Assembly (NCBI GenBank): GCA_024640945.1
Contig: JAHEEA010000021.1
Coordinates: 1 to 32,111, forward strand
DNA: 32,111 nt
Source: Candidatus Methylopumilus sp.
GTDB lineage: Bacteria; Pseudomonadota; Gammaproteobacteria; Burkholderiales; Methylophilaceae
Direction of reading: 5' to 3'
The position numbers were made by a program, and so were the translations under genes. A model generated the notes under the pieces. The model was not told the DNA's origin, did not search any database, and saw only the letters and a program-made list of their open reading frames with translations. The stretch's first letter is position 1, and each line of letters opens with the position of its first letter. This document shows, piece by piece, positions 14,772 through 21,627 of this stretch.

Positions 14772-15122
14772 TTACATCAAGTCGATTCCCCAACCTTTAA
14801 CTAGCTTGGCGAAAAGATAAAAGCTCACAAAGGTGATGATGATAGAAATGCCCATAGTTGACCAAAAGCTAAAACGCTTTAGTAACCAAGGAAACGCTAA
14901 AAACATTGGAAGGGTTGGGATGACATACCAAAAGGTATACCAAGCATGATTAGCAATCTTCTCGCTGGATTGGTTTTCCATAAAGAGCCAAATCAGCGTT
15001 AGAACAGTTACTAATGGCAGAGCGGCAATCAAGCCACCTAACTTATCACTGCGTTTAGCAATCTCTGAGATCAATACAACCATTCCAGCTGTAATCGCAT
15101 ACTTAAAGACAATCCACTGCAT
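14772..15122 (-). CDS. DUF3147-type inner-membrane protein
   Basis: 116 residues with four hydrophobic segments. The N-terminus (FKYAITAGMVVLISEIAKRS) followed by DKLGGLIAALPLVTVLTLIW matches DUF3147 proteins as I know them (S-x-x-A-x-x-S-x-x-L-G-A-L-I-A-S-L-P-x-x-S). These are small membrane proteins of unknown role found near metal or stress genes. It is divergent from the metal cluster on its right with a 21-base gap to the next start. Confidence 0.7.
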   Translation of the reverse strand: MQWIVFKYAITAGMVVLISEIAKRSDKLGGLIAALPLVTVLTLIWLFMENQSSEKIANHAWYTFWYVIPTLPMFLAFPWLLKRFSFWSTMGISIIITFVSFYLFAKLVKGWGIDLM

Positions 15123-15143
15123 TTTTACCTCATTTATTAATAG

Positions 15144-15542
15144 ATGAACTTTACTTATATGAAGCGTATCATAAGTAATATGAAGTCAATTCGTAAATTC
15201 GTTGCTTTGCTGTTACTGCTTTGGACGCCACTATTTTTTAGTGGTGCGGCTTATGCTGCAACGCAAATGGAATTAGCGAATGCGACGACGCATGAAGTTG
15301 CCCAGAAGACACATTCTTGCCATGAGTCTGATTTAAATGGATCTGCTGTGCACCATGATATTAAGCATCCTGTTAAGAATTCACATTGTCAGCATTGTAG
15401 CTTCTGCACAAGTTTTGCAGCACCACTCAATGAGCTTGTTTATAAAGTCGTTCTTCAAGCCCCTTCACTCGCTTATCACGCGATGTGGGTTTCTTCTACT
15501 TATCACATCACTCCAGATCATCGCCCTCCGATTGATGCTTAA
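15144..15542 (+). CDS. secreted His/Cys-rich protein (DUF2946-like) of the metal cluster
   Basis: 132 residues from 15144; starts at 15159 or 15180 (MKSIRKFVALLLLL) would put the signal peptide at the very N-terminus and are at least as likely. The signal ends at AAYAA. The mature part is rich in metal-type residues: KTHSCHESD, VHHDIKHPV, SHCQHCSFC and a C-terminal HHAM/HITPDHR region. DUF2946-like periplasmic proteins with this layout sit in copper or mercury clusters. The predicted role is periplasmic metal binding. Four plus-strand genes follow in the same direction. Confidence 0.6.
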   Translation: MNFTYMKRIISNMKSIRKFVALLLLLWTPLFFSGAAYAATQMELANATTHEVAQKTHSCHESDLNGSAVHHDIKHPVKNSHCQHCSFCTSFAAPLNELVYKVVLQAPSLAYHAMWVSSTYHITPDHRPPIDA

Positions 15543-15578
15543 CGCATCGTAATTTTTTAAATTATTTTCGGAGGCATC

Positions 15579-16220
15579 ATGCTTGCAAGATTATCGCTTG
15601 CATTGCTGCTATTGATCACATTGCCAGCTCAAGCAGCTGCGCTAATGGGATTCAAAGATAGCGCAATGTTAATGAGTGAGTTCTCGACAGACAGAAAAGA
15701 GCTCATGCTGAACTACTCTCCCGCAGTGGGTCACGCTTTTGGCGTGGAAACGATGTGGATGAGAGGAGAGAAGCAAACCAATCTCATTACTAACATCAAC
15801 TACACGGGACTTATCAAACGCTGGAATATGCCTAGCGGTCAGGCCAACTTATGGTTTATGACTGGCATAGGCGAGGCGTCTGGTGACTCTAGTGGGTTTT
15901 CTTATTCACCAAGCGTTCAGTTTGATTATGAAACGACACGTGTCTATTTCTTGGCAAAAGCCAGAATGGTCCGTGCACCACATATTCAATATGACACCTA
16001 TAGCGTTCAAGGTGGCTTCTCTTTATACGAAACAAGTTTTGAGGAAACTCAACCTTGGTTTGTCGTTGAAGCACGCACCACAGAAAACATGGCGATGCGT
16101 AATGAAGTGACGCCAGCGTTAAGACTCATCAATCAAAACTACTTTCTTGAGTTGGGTGTTACAAACCCATGGGATAGCCAATCGCGCACACCTAGACTCA
16201 ATTTAATGTTCACTTTTTAA
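15579..16220 (+). CDS. outer-membrane beta-barrel-like protein of the metal cluster
   Basis: 213 residues with a signal peptide (LALLLLITLPAQAAA). The mature protein is made of alternating strands with aromatic girdles (ELMLNYSPAVGHAFGVETMW, TTRVYFLAKARMVRA, NYFLELGVTNPW) and ends in RLNLMFTF, with the terminal Phe usual for outer-membrane barrels. A small barrel of 8-10 strands is likely. GGAGG precedes the ATG. Its place between a periplasmic His/Cys protein and MerP/MerT-like genes suggests metal entry or sensing at the outer membrane, which is inference. Confidence 0.65.
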   Translation: MLARLSLALLLLITLPAQAAALMGFKDSAMLMSEFSTDRKELMLNYSPAVGHAFGVETMWMRGEKQTNLITNINYTGLIKRWNMPSGQANLWFMTGIGEASGDSSGFSYSPSVQFDYETTRVYFLAKARMVRAPHIQYDTYSVQGGFSLYETSFEETQPWFVVEARTTENMAMRNEVTPALRLINQNYFLELGVTNPWDSQSRTPRLNLMFTF

Positions 16221-16232
16221 TAAGGAATCATC

Positions 16233-16568
16233 ATGAAAAAACTATTTGTTATTGCAGTATTAGCAATTTTTACTAACACAGCATTTGCTGCAACTTCTAT
16301 TCACGCTGAAGTGAAAGGTATGGTTTGTGCATTTTGCGCAAAAGGCATTAATAAGAAATTGCGTGAATTGGATTCAACTCAAGATGTTTGGGTGGATTTA
16401 AAAAGCCGTATGGTGGTAGTTGAACTTAAAGACCAAAAAACCATGAGCTTAGAAGCATTCACCAAGTTAATTAAAGACGCTGGCTACGATGTTGCTAGTG
16501 TTGAGTATATTAACAAGACACTTGTTGAAATTAAGGCAGATCATACCCATATGAAAGAGGTGAAGTAA
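16233..16568 (+). CDS. MerP-like periplasmic heavy-metal-binding (HMA) protein
   Basis: 111 residues: signal peptide to about residue 20 (NTAFAA), then a ferredoxin-like HMA domain with the metal site GMVCAFC (29-35; Cys32, Cys35), strand MVVVELKD, and IKDAGYDVASVEY at the end of the domain. The usual motif is GMTCxxC, so Thr is replaced by Val. A short extension with His (DHTHMKEVK) follows. MerP-type proteins bind Hg(II) or Cu(I) in the periplasm and give it to a membrane carrier. The stop overlaps the next start by one base. Confidence 0.8.
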   Translation: MKKLFVIAVLAIFTNTAFAATSIHAEVKGMVCAFCAKGINKKLRELDSTQDVWVDLKSRMVVVELKDQKTMSLEAFTKLIKDAGYDVASVEYINKTLVEIKADHTHMKEVK

Positions 16569-16966
16569 TGACTGTGAATTCTCAACTTTTATCGATGAAG
16601 AAAGTATTAGCAGTGAACTGGTTAATTCTTTTTACCAGCAGTGCGACGCTTATTTGTTGTGCTATTCCGGCGCTGTTAGTAAGCCTAGGCTTAGGGGCAG
16701 TATTAATCGGATTGGTGAGTAACGTGCCAGAACTGATTTGGATTAGTGAGCATAAGCCACTTGTGTTTGGTATCGCAGGCACGTTATTACTGCTTGCTGG
16801 GCTCATGCAGTGGCGTTCGTCCAAGCTACCTTGTCCAGCAGACAAACAACTGGCGCAAGCTTGTATGAAGGCAAGAAAGATGTCGAATGTGATTTATGGC
16901 ATCTCGTTACTGTTTTTTGCAGTGGGTTCTTGGTTCGCTTTTGTTGCGCCTTATTGGCTAGACTAA
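16568..16966 (+). CDS. MerT-like inner-membrane metal transporter
   Basis: 132 residues. It has three or four membrane segments and a Cys pair in the first (TLICCAIPALLVSLG, Cys30-Cys31), the signature of MerT. Two more Cys lie in the loop before the last segment (LPCPADKQLAQACMKAR, Cys89 and Cys99), comparable to the second pair of MerT. Mercury and perhaps other soft metals would be passed from the MerP-like protein through these cysteines. No merA, merR or merB is present in the window, so the system is not a standard mercury detoxification operon. Confidence 0.72.
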   Translation: MTVNSQLLSMKKVLAVNWLILFTSSATLICCAIPALLVSLGLGAVLIGLVSNVPELIWISEHKPLVFGIAGTLLLLAGLMQWRSSKLPCPADKQLAQACMKARKMSNVIYGISLLFFAVGSWFAFVAPYWLD

Positions 16967-17024
16967 TCCGAACCAAGTATCGAAAGTCTGTCGTTATAAG
17001 TTTTTTTAACTTTAGGAGAGAATT

Positions 17025-17228
17025 ATGTATGAAATGTTTAATGGAACAATCCCTATGCACGCAATTGCAATGTGCATTTTAATGAATGTTGCTTTGGTGC
17101 TATCCATTGCTGCGTTAGTCAAATACCTTATCAAAGGCAAATGTGGATGCAGATGTAATTGCGGATGTTCTTGCTGCAATGGTAAGAAAGAAAGTTGTGG
17201 CACAGACACTAATTCTTACTGTAAATAA
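17025..17228 (+). CDS. small membrane protein with a Cys-rich tail (67 aa)
   Basis: One membrane segment (about 13-36, AIAMCILMNVALVLSIAALV) is followed by a tail with nine Cys, alternating KCGCRCNCGCSCC (39-51), and then ESCGTDTNSYCK. The tail is metallothionein-like and could bind several soft metal ions at the membrane. GGAGAG lies ahead of the ATG. It is the last gene of the metal cluster and is followed by palindrome copy 8. No named family is recognised. Confidence 0.65.
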   Translation: MYEMFNGTIPMHAIAMCILMNVALVLSIAALVKYLIKGKCGCRCNCGCSCCNGKKESCGTDTNSYCK

Positions 17229-17242
17229 TTAACTTTAAAAAT

Positions 17243-17275
17243 TACATAAGCGTCGTGTTACGCGACGCTTATGTA
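17243..17275. repeat. island palindrome copy 8
   Basis: TACATAAGCGTCGTG, loop TTA, CGCGACGCTTATGTA: a 15-bp stem with one G-U pair. The outer TACAT/ATGTA is again specific to the copy and complementary. The loop polarity is opposite to the plus-strand genes ahead of it. Rightmost copy in the window. Confidence 0.88.
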
Positions 17276-17322
17276 TATTAGTTCGATGCTTAATTGGGTA
17301 GTCGAACCATTCATATGATTCT

Positions 17323-17332
17323 GGTTGTCCAT
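17323..17332 (+). promoter_or_regulatory. GGTTGTCCAT motif, copy C
   Basis: The ten bases end 69 bases before the ATG of the AlpA-like gene. With TTGTCC as a -35, TTAAAT 17 bases later could be a -10. A short palindrome GTTCGA (17281-17286) / TCGAAC (17302-17307) and the repeat CGTC-ATAA-GACG lie on either side in the same gap. Confidence 0.4.
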
Positions 17333-17401
17333 TAAAAAACTCAGAAGTTAAATTTAATTGCGTCATAAGACGTGAATAATTTAAATACTTAGGAGATAAA
17401 A

Positions 17402-17587
17402 ATGGAATTAGATAGAATTGTTAGAATGCGTGAATTAGTTTCAATGCTTAGTATGTCGAGATCATCAATATATCGACTTATTTCGCTCAATGAATTTCCA
17501 GCGCAACTTAAGCTAAGTACTAGAACTGTTGGCTGGCGATTGAGTGTTATAGAAAAATGGATAGCAGCAAAAGAGAGTAGCGTATAA
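17402..17587 (+). CDS. AlpA-like phage/element regulator (excisionase-type HTH)
   Basis: 61 residues: LDRIVRMRELVSMLSMSRSS, then IYRLISLNEFP and WRLSVIEKWIAA. This is the compact winged-helix layout of the AlpA/MerR-like family (R-x-x-E-V-x-x-x-x-G-x-S-x-x-T-I-Y-x-x-...-F-P-x-x), which in phage P4-like and CP4-57 elements switches on the integrase and helps excision. AGGAG stands 8 bases ahead of the ATG. It is the last island gene before ssrA, a common place for such a gene next to an attachment site. Confidence 0.85.
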   Translation: MELDRIVRMRELVSMLSMSRSSIYRLISLNEFPAQLKLSTRTVGWRLSVIEKWIAAKESSV

Positions 17588-17592
17588 TCAGA

Positions 17593-17607
17593 ACCATTAT
17601 TAATGGT
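17593..17607. promoter_or_regulatory. 15-bp palindrome between alpA-like gene and ssrA
   Basis: ACCATTA-T-TAATGGT, perfect, begins five bases after the AlpA stop. It could be an operator or part of the ssrA promoter region, which must lie in this 77-base gap. Confidence 0.4.
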
Positions 17608-17664
17608 GTCTCTTGAAATATGCAAGAACAGCACCATCTAGTAATGACTGAAATACAACTAACT

Positions 17665-18028
17665 GGGGCTGACCAGGTTTCGACGTGGGTTGCAAAGCAG
17701 TGCAGGGCATACCGAGGCTCAGTTCCCTCGTAAATACAGCTGAAAAAAGTATAGTCGCAAACGACGAAACTTACTCTCTAGCCGCTTAATCCGGCTGGAC
17801 GCTGCACCATCATTCCCATGGGGTGGATGACGAAAGTCATGGCAGTGTCATATACATGGGATACGTGATGTGTTGGGTTACTTAGCACTTCATTAACTCT
17901 AAGGTAACTCGCTTATTTCTTGCTTGCTCGTTGGTGCGGAATAGGTTAAATCAAACAACACAGCTAAGTATGTAGAACTGTCTGTGGAGGGCTTGCGGAC
18001 GGGGGTTCGATTCCCCCCAGCTCCACCA
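17665..18028 (+). ncRNA. ssrA: transfer-messenger RNA (tmRNA)
   Basis: Starts GGGGCTGACCAGGTTTCGAC and ends GGTTCGATTCCCCCCAGCTC plus CACCA; the two ends pair as the tRNA-like acceptor stem, and the T arm GGGGG-TTCGATT-CCCCC is intact. The tag reading frame runs from GCA 17757 to TAA 17789 and gives ANDETYSLAA, a normal betaproteobacterial tag. tmRNA frees stalled ribosomes and marks the unfinished protein for proteolysis. It is 364 bases, of usual length. The 3' end is a frequent integration site for islands. An intrinsic terminator follows at 18051-18075. Confidence 0.97.
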
Positions 18029-18050
18029 ATACGAAGTAGATTGATACACT

Positions 18051-18075
18051 AAACCCGCTTAATCGCGGGTTTTTT
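18051..18075 (+). terminator. ssrA terminator
   Basis: AAACCCGC, 6-nt loop, GCGGGTTT and a run of six T: a standard intrinsic terminator 22 bases after the tmRNA 3' end. Confidence 0.85.
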
Positions 18076-18235
18076 GTTGCTTACGTTTCTAGCTATCGCA
18101 CACACCAATCTGTCGATGTATCACAGCCGCCAAATGGCGCCAGATCAAGCCATTCAAGTCGCTGCGTATATCACGGGTAAATAGGTGTAGAATTAATACA
18201 ATGAAAAAACTGTTTATTTACAGTCACTTAGAGTT

Positions 18236-18280
18236 TTGAAAATCCGCGTGTCGGCGGTTCGATTCCGCCCCCAGCCACCA
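18236..18280 (+). pseudogene. 3' half of a tRNA-Phe gene (attachment-site scar)
   Basis: The 45 bases are, in order, the anticodon loop TTGAAAA with anticodon GAA, the 3' anticodon-stem strand TCCGC, the variable loop GTGTC, a perfect T arm (GGCGG-TTCGATT-CCGCC), the acceptor 3' strand CCCAGCC and ACCA. This is tRNA-Phe in every position I can check. The 5' half is missing: the bases before 18236 do not form a D arm or pair with the anticodon or acceptor strands. The 3' end from the anticodon loop on is what tyrosine integrases copy when they enter a tRNA gene. The stretch 18076-18235 holds no gene that I can support; a short open frame ending in MAPDQAIQVAAYITGK (stop near 18183) may be a remnant. 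Confidence 0.8.
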
Positions 18281-18286
18281 ATAATT

Positions 18287-18311
18287 AAGCCCACAAATGT
18301 GGGCTTTTTTT
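18287..18311. terminator. terminator between the tRNA scar and the DUF2269 gene
   Basis: AAGCCCAC, loop AAAT, GTGGGCTT with seven T on the plus strand. The minus-strand side has only a weak T run. It would have served the former tRNA-Phe gene and may also end the convergent gene at 18321. Confidence 0.75.
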
Positions 18312-18320
18312 ACGGCTATA

Positions 18321-18794
18321 TTAGACTGGCTTAAAGACCATCCAGTAAATGTTGATGAGTGGAAGAAAAACGGCGATGGCTCCGAATATATTCCATTGCT
18401 TACTTAACTTCCAATATTCCTCAGGAATAGATTTGCTAATTGCAAAGTCACTTGCCATACGAGCTTGCTTGATTTGGGTTGGTATTAAGACTGTAATCCA
18501 AATAATGCCAGATGCAATAAATAGACAACGCCCCCAAGTTAGCCACTGAATATCCCAAGTATTCGCCATAAAGGTATAAGCCATAGCGTCTCCTGCTGTA
18601 ATGGCCAGTAATGCGCCTGGGGCTGTAAATACAAAATCTGTAAGCGTTACCTGTCTTTGGGCGAAGCTTATAACAATTGGGTCTTTGGTTTTATCTGCCA
18701 TGAACTTCCACCATGCTGTCACGATAATATTTCCCATCAGTAAGATGACACCGAAGATATGAATAGACTTCAGTATTAAATAAGAGTGTTCCAT
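18321..18794 (-). CDS. DUF2269 family membrane protein
   Basis: 157 residues, with four hydrophobic segments (about 7-26, 55-72, 84-105 and 133-154). LKSIHIFGVILLMGNIIVTAWW and the conserved His and Gly in the first helix, followed by the short polar loop with FAQRQVTLTDFVFTAPGA, match the DUF2269 integral membrane family. Function unknown. It is a single gene, convergent with the ssrA side. The 149-base gap upstream shows no gene. Confidence 0.75.
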   Translation of the reverse strand: MEHSYLILKSIHIFGVILLMGNIIVTAWWKFMADKTKDPIVISFAQRQVTLTDFVFTAPGALLAITAGDAMAYTFMANTWDIQWLTWGRCLFIASGIIWITVLIPTQIKQARMASDFAISKSIPEEYWKLSKQWNIFGAIAVFLPLINIYWMVFKPV

Positions 18795-18943
18795 TTATAT
18801 CGCCATATAAAAAATATAATGTTTCGAGTTTAATTTAAAAGAAGATTCTGATGTTGTTACAGTAATTTATTAATGATTCTCGGTTGAATTCAGTCATCAG
18901 CCACTACTAAAGAAGCACGCAAGTGTCAGATTTCTTTAGTCCT

Positions 18944-19510
18944 TTAAGCAATTTCCACCATTACTTCATTACGTCTTAAGAATGGCAAAGTCCATGGTGG
19001 GTTGTATCTAGCAAGTTCAGGTTTGCCAATAGGATTTAATTTTTTGCTAGTTAGCCATTTTTCTAGCTCAGATATTTTTTTGCACATTTTTTCTTCATTC
19101 ACCAAGCCTGAAAATCGAATCACTGCAAACTTTTGCTCAGGGATTTGTTTAATGATAACTAGAGGGTTGTTAGGCTTAGGTAGTGTGTCCAAAGTATATT
19201 GACTTGGCATTACAAAATATACTTTCCAGCCCTTACTTGCTTGCTGAACTCCGACAGGTGCGGTCATTGATATTTTCTCTGCGCTAGCTTCGACGGATAC
19301 TGGTGCCGTCATACTGATTTTCTCACTTTTGCCAGATTGCGCTGTATTGTTTCCAAAAATGAAATCAGCAATTAATCGAAATCCTTTGCTAGAAGATTCC
19401 CTCATGTTTCCATTTACTAAGACTTCGGCAATGATTTTGGGTGTATATAAGCGCAATTCAAAAGCTTGGTCTTTTTCAAGTAGCGTAAATTTTGGTTCTT
19501 CAATAGCCAT
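18944..19510 (-). CDS. SOUL-family heme-binding-like protein
   Basis: 188 residues. It opens EEPKFTLLEKDQAFELRLY, goes on to IIAEVLV and the repeated KISMTAPV (two times, near 85 and 98), and shows the later strand pattern KWKVYFVMPSQYTLDTLPKP and FAVIRFSG. These are the features of the SOUL/HBP family. No signal peptide is visible. Members bind heme in animals; in bacteria the role is open. The terminator at 19582-19610 lies upstream of it. Confidence 0.88.
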   Translation of the reverse strand: MAIEEPKFTLLEKDQAFELRLYTPKIIAEVLVNGNMRESSSKGFRLIADFIFGNNTAQSGKSEKISMTAPVSVEASAEKISMTAPVGVQQASKGWKVYFVMPSQYTLDTLPKPNNPLVIIKQIPEQKFAVIRFSGLVNEEKMCKKISELEKWLTSKKLNPIGKPELARYNPPWTLPFLRRNEVMVEIA

Positions 19511-19581
19511 GGTGGTATTTGTAAAGATGGATGAATGTGAAGTTCATAGTATCACCGCTATCTGATTGGAGTTGATTAAAT

Positions 19582-19610
19582 AAAAAGGCCACCTTGAAGG
19601 TGGCCTTTTT
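19582..19610. terminator. two-way intrinsic terminator
   Basis: AAAAAGGCCACC, loop TTGAA, GGTGGCCTTTTT: a 12-bp perfect stem with A and T runs on each side. It ends the small secreted-peptide gene on the minus strand (19626-19775) and blocks traffic the other way. Confidence 0.88.
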
Positions 19611-19625
19611 ATCGATTAAATCTTA

Positions 19626-19775
19626 TTACTCAGCAGGTACTACATCTGGCAATGGCGCTACGCCATCAGGTAATGGCTCGGCTGCAACTTCTGCAGTCGC
19701 AGGCTCGTCAGCATAAACAGCAGGAACAGCATTTAAAGCAAATAAAGCGATTAATAAAGCTAATACTTTCTTCAT
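19626..19775 (-). CDS. small secreted Pro/Glu/Ala-rich peptide (49 aa)
   Basis: ATG at 19775 with TAGGAGAA 7 bases ahead. The signal peptide MKKVLALLIALFALNAVPAV-YA ends at residue 22; the mature 27 residues are DEPATAEVAAEPLPDGVAPL and PDVVPAE, an unfolded acidic tail with a repeated PLPDGVAPLPDVVP. It is flanked by a good ribosome site and a strong terminator, which supports a real gene. No family recognised; it is shorter than most gene finders report. Confidence 0.65.
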   Translation of the reverse strand: MKKVLALLIALFALNAVPAVYADEPATAEVAAEPLPDGVAPLPDVVPAE

Positions 19776-19898
19776 TCTTTTCTCCTAAAGTTTTTAATTG
19801 ATTTTATGTGTTACGTAGCTTTGCCATGTGCTAAGCAAAATGAATATTGAACCTATTTTTAAACCTTAGCAAGATGTTGCTTGATTCGATTTGAGGTA

Positions 19899-21182
19899 TT
19901 AGTGCGTGAGGTTATATTGCAAAATATAAACCGCAATGCCGGCAAAATAGCTGATTAAGGCAAGCCAGCTTATCTTTTTAACATACCAAATAAATTCTAT
20001 TTTTTCTAAGCCCATCGCAGCAACCCCAGCAGCTGAGCCGATAATTAAAATTGATCCGCCAGTGCCGGCACAATAAGTCATGAATTCCCATAAAAAGCTG
20101 TCTGCTGGGTATTGAGATAGGTCGTACATGCCCATCGATGCGGCAACTAAAGGCACGTTATCTACAATTGCACTAGCTATGCCAATAATAGTGACAATCA
20201 AGTCTTGGCGGCCTATGGATTGGTCTAACCATGCAGCAAGTGCGTTCAGGATGTGTGTGTGTTCGAGTGTGGCAACAGCTAATAAGATACCGATAAAAAA
20301 TACAATTGAACTCATATCAATGCGCATCAGTGCATGGGCTAATGTTAGATGCTGTTTTTCTTGATCTTCTTTATTGCGATGAATTAAATCGCCCGTTAAC
20401 CAGAGCAAACCTAAGCCAAAGAGAATGCCCATAAAAGGAGGTAGGTGTGTGAGGGTTTTAAATGCCGGTACCATAATAAGTACACCAAGCCCCATAAAGA
20501 ACATGGTATTTCGTTCAAAACTTGTCGTTTGATTGATGCTGTTGTTTTCTTGTTTTAAAGGCGCTGTAATTTTTTGGCCTTTAAGTTGATAGCTCGCTAT
20601 GGCGAGTGGTACTAAAAGGTTAGCTACTGAGGCAAGGAAAACACCTTTGATGACTGCAGTTGCAGTGATTTGCCCACCAATCCATAGCATGGTGGTGGTG
20701 ACGTCACCTATTGGTGACCACGCTCCGCCAGCATTCGCTGCAATTACCACAATGCCTGCAAATAGTAGCCTATCTTCTCTTTTGTCTAAGAGCTTCTTGA
20801 GAAGAGAAATCATCACGATTGTTGAAGTTAAATTATCTAAAATTGCACTCAAGAAGAATGTGACGAATCCAACCAACCACATCAAGCTAGATAACTTAGT
20901 CGTTTTAATTCTTGAGGTAATGACTTCAAAACCGTTATGTGCATCGATGACTTCTACAATCGTCATGGCGCCAATTAAAAAGAAAATAATTTGCGCTGTA
21001 GAGGCAAGCGATTCACTGAGTTGATCACCAACAAGGTGATGGTCGTTGGTCGCGATGGCATAAACAGTCCACAATAAACCTGCGCCGAGTAATGCGGAGG
21101 CAGACTTATTGATGTTGATCGGATGCTCAAGCGCAATTGCTGCATAAGCAATAACGAAAATAATAATGAGTGAAGTAATCAT
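19899..21182 (-). CDS. nhaD: Na+/H+ antiporter, NhaD type
   Basis: 427 residues with about 12 hydrophobic segments over the full length. The ion-transporter superfamily signatures are visible: FLIGAMTIVEVIDAHNGFEVI, then SAILDNLTSTIVMISLL, AANAGGAWSPIGDVTTTML and, in the second half, GIASAIVDNVPLVAASM and AGTGGSILIIGSAAG. The two D-N motifs (LDNLTST and VDNVPL) and GGAWSPIGD are the inverted-repeat transport core. NhaD exchanges Na+ or Li+ for H+ across the inner membrane, mostly at alkaline pH. It stands alone with a terminator on its right (21247-21269), oriented to the next minus-strand gene. Confidence 0.9.
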   Translation of the reverse strand: MITSLIIIFVIAYAAIALEHPININKSASALLGAGLLWTVYAIATNDHHLVGDQLSESLASTAQIIFFLIGAMTIVEVIDAHNGFEVITSRIKTTKLSSLMWLVGFVTFFLSAILDNLTSTIVMISLLKKLLDKREDRLLFAGIVVIAANAGGAWSPIGDVTTTMLWIGGQITATAVIKGVFLASVANLLVPLAIASYQLKGQKITAPLKQENNSINQTTSFERNTMFFMGLGVLIMVPAFKTLTHLPPFMGILFGLGLLWLTGDLIHRNKEDQEKQHLTLAHALMRIDMSSIVFFIGILLAVATLEHTHILNALAAWLDQSIGRQDLIVTIIGIASAIVDNVPLVAASMGMYDLSQYPADSFLWEFMTYCAGTGGSILIIGSAAGVAAMGLEKIEFIWYVKKISWLALISYFAGIAVYILQYNLTH

Positions 21183-21246
21183 GGGGTTATTGTAAACAAT
21201 AACAATATTTGAAGGTAGATTTTTGCGGAGGAATCGCTAAAAACAA

Positions 21247-21269
21247 AAAAGGCGCTTTGGGCGCCTTTT
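21247..21269. terminator. intrinsic terminator
   Basis: AAAAGGCGC, loop TTTGG, GCGCCTTTT; on the minus strand the stem is followed by TTTTTTGTTT, ending the 21291-21482 gene. Confidence 0.8.
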
Positions 21270-21290
21270 GGATCATCGTAGCTAATTTAT

Positions 21291-21482
21291 TTAGTGTGTG
21301 ATTTGGTTGGTATTCGCTTGGTTCAAGTGAATTTTCCAATCTTCTAAATGCTCATCTTCATATTCTAGTTGGATGGCGATTAACTCTTCTTCGCGGATTA
21401 GCTTGCTATCAATCATTTTTTGTAACTTTGTTGCAATATCGAAGCCTTGATTCTTGCTAACGTTTTTGACGTACTGTTGCAT
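21291..21482 (-). CDS. small hypothetical protein (63 aa)
   Basis: MQQYVKNVSKNQGFDIATKL is followed by a charged helix (IREEELIAIQLEYEDEHLED) and a polar end. No signal or membrane segment. GGAAAA precedes the ATG and a terminator follows the stop, so it is a complete single-gene unit. I do not recognise the family. The gap 21483-21627 upstream shows nothing but AT-rich promoter-like sequence. Confidence 0.55.
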   Translation of the reverse strand: MQQYVKNVSKNQGFDIATKLQKMIDSKLIREEELIAIQLEYEDEHLEDWKIHLNQANTNQITH

Positions 21483-21627
21483 GTTTTTTCCTTATCTAAA
21501 CACATTTACTATTTTTGGCTTTTGACCATATTTCAATAATAGTTCTCAAATGTTTCAATATTATGATGAGGATGTAAAAAAGTATTAATCTTCAACTATA
21601 CTAAATTTGGAAATTTAGCCTGGCTGA

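Noticed and set aside
16582-17209. Minus-strand frames across the MerT-like and Cys-rich genes
   Set aside because: They lie opposite well-supported genes, have no ribosome sites and give low-complexity or unlikely proteins.
14772-17228. Classical mercury resistance operon
   Set aside because: MerP- and MerT-like proteins are present but no merR, merA or merB, and the other members are not mer genes.
752-17275. Palindromes as integron attC sites
   Set aside because: attC sites are longer (about 57-141 bases) with GTTRRRY and RYYYAAC ends and unpaired bulged bases; these copies are short, nearly perfect stems, and no integron-type integrase with its extra motif was seen.
752-17275. Palindromes as a CRISPR array
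   Set aside because: The copies are kilobases apart, with genes between them and no regular spacers; no cas gene is present.
18071-18183. A small gene ending in MAPDQAIQVAAYITGK after ssrA
   Set aside because: No ribosome site, the frame runs back into the ssrA terminator, and no family is recognised; kept only as a possible remnant.
18236-18280. Duplicate of the tmRNA 3' end as the island attachment repeat
   Set aside because: The T arm and end look alike by general tRNA similarity, but the anticodon loop GAA, the TCCGCGTGTC variable part and the CCCAGCC acceptor identify tRNA-Phe instead.
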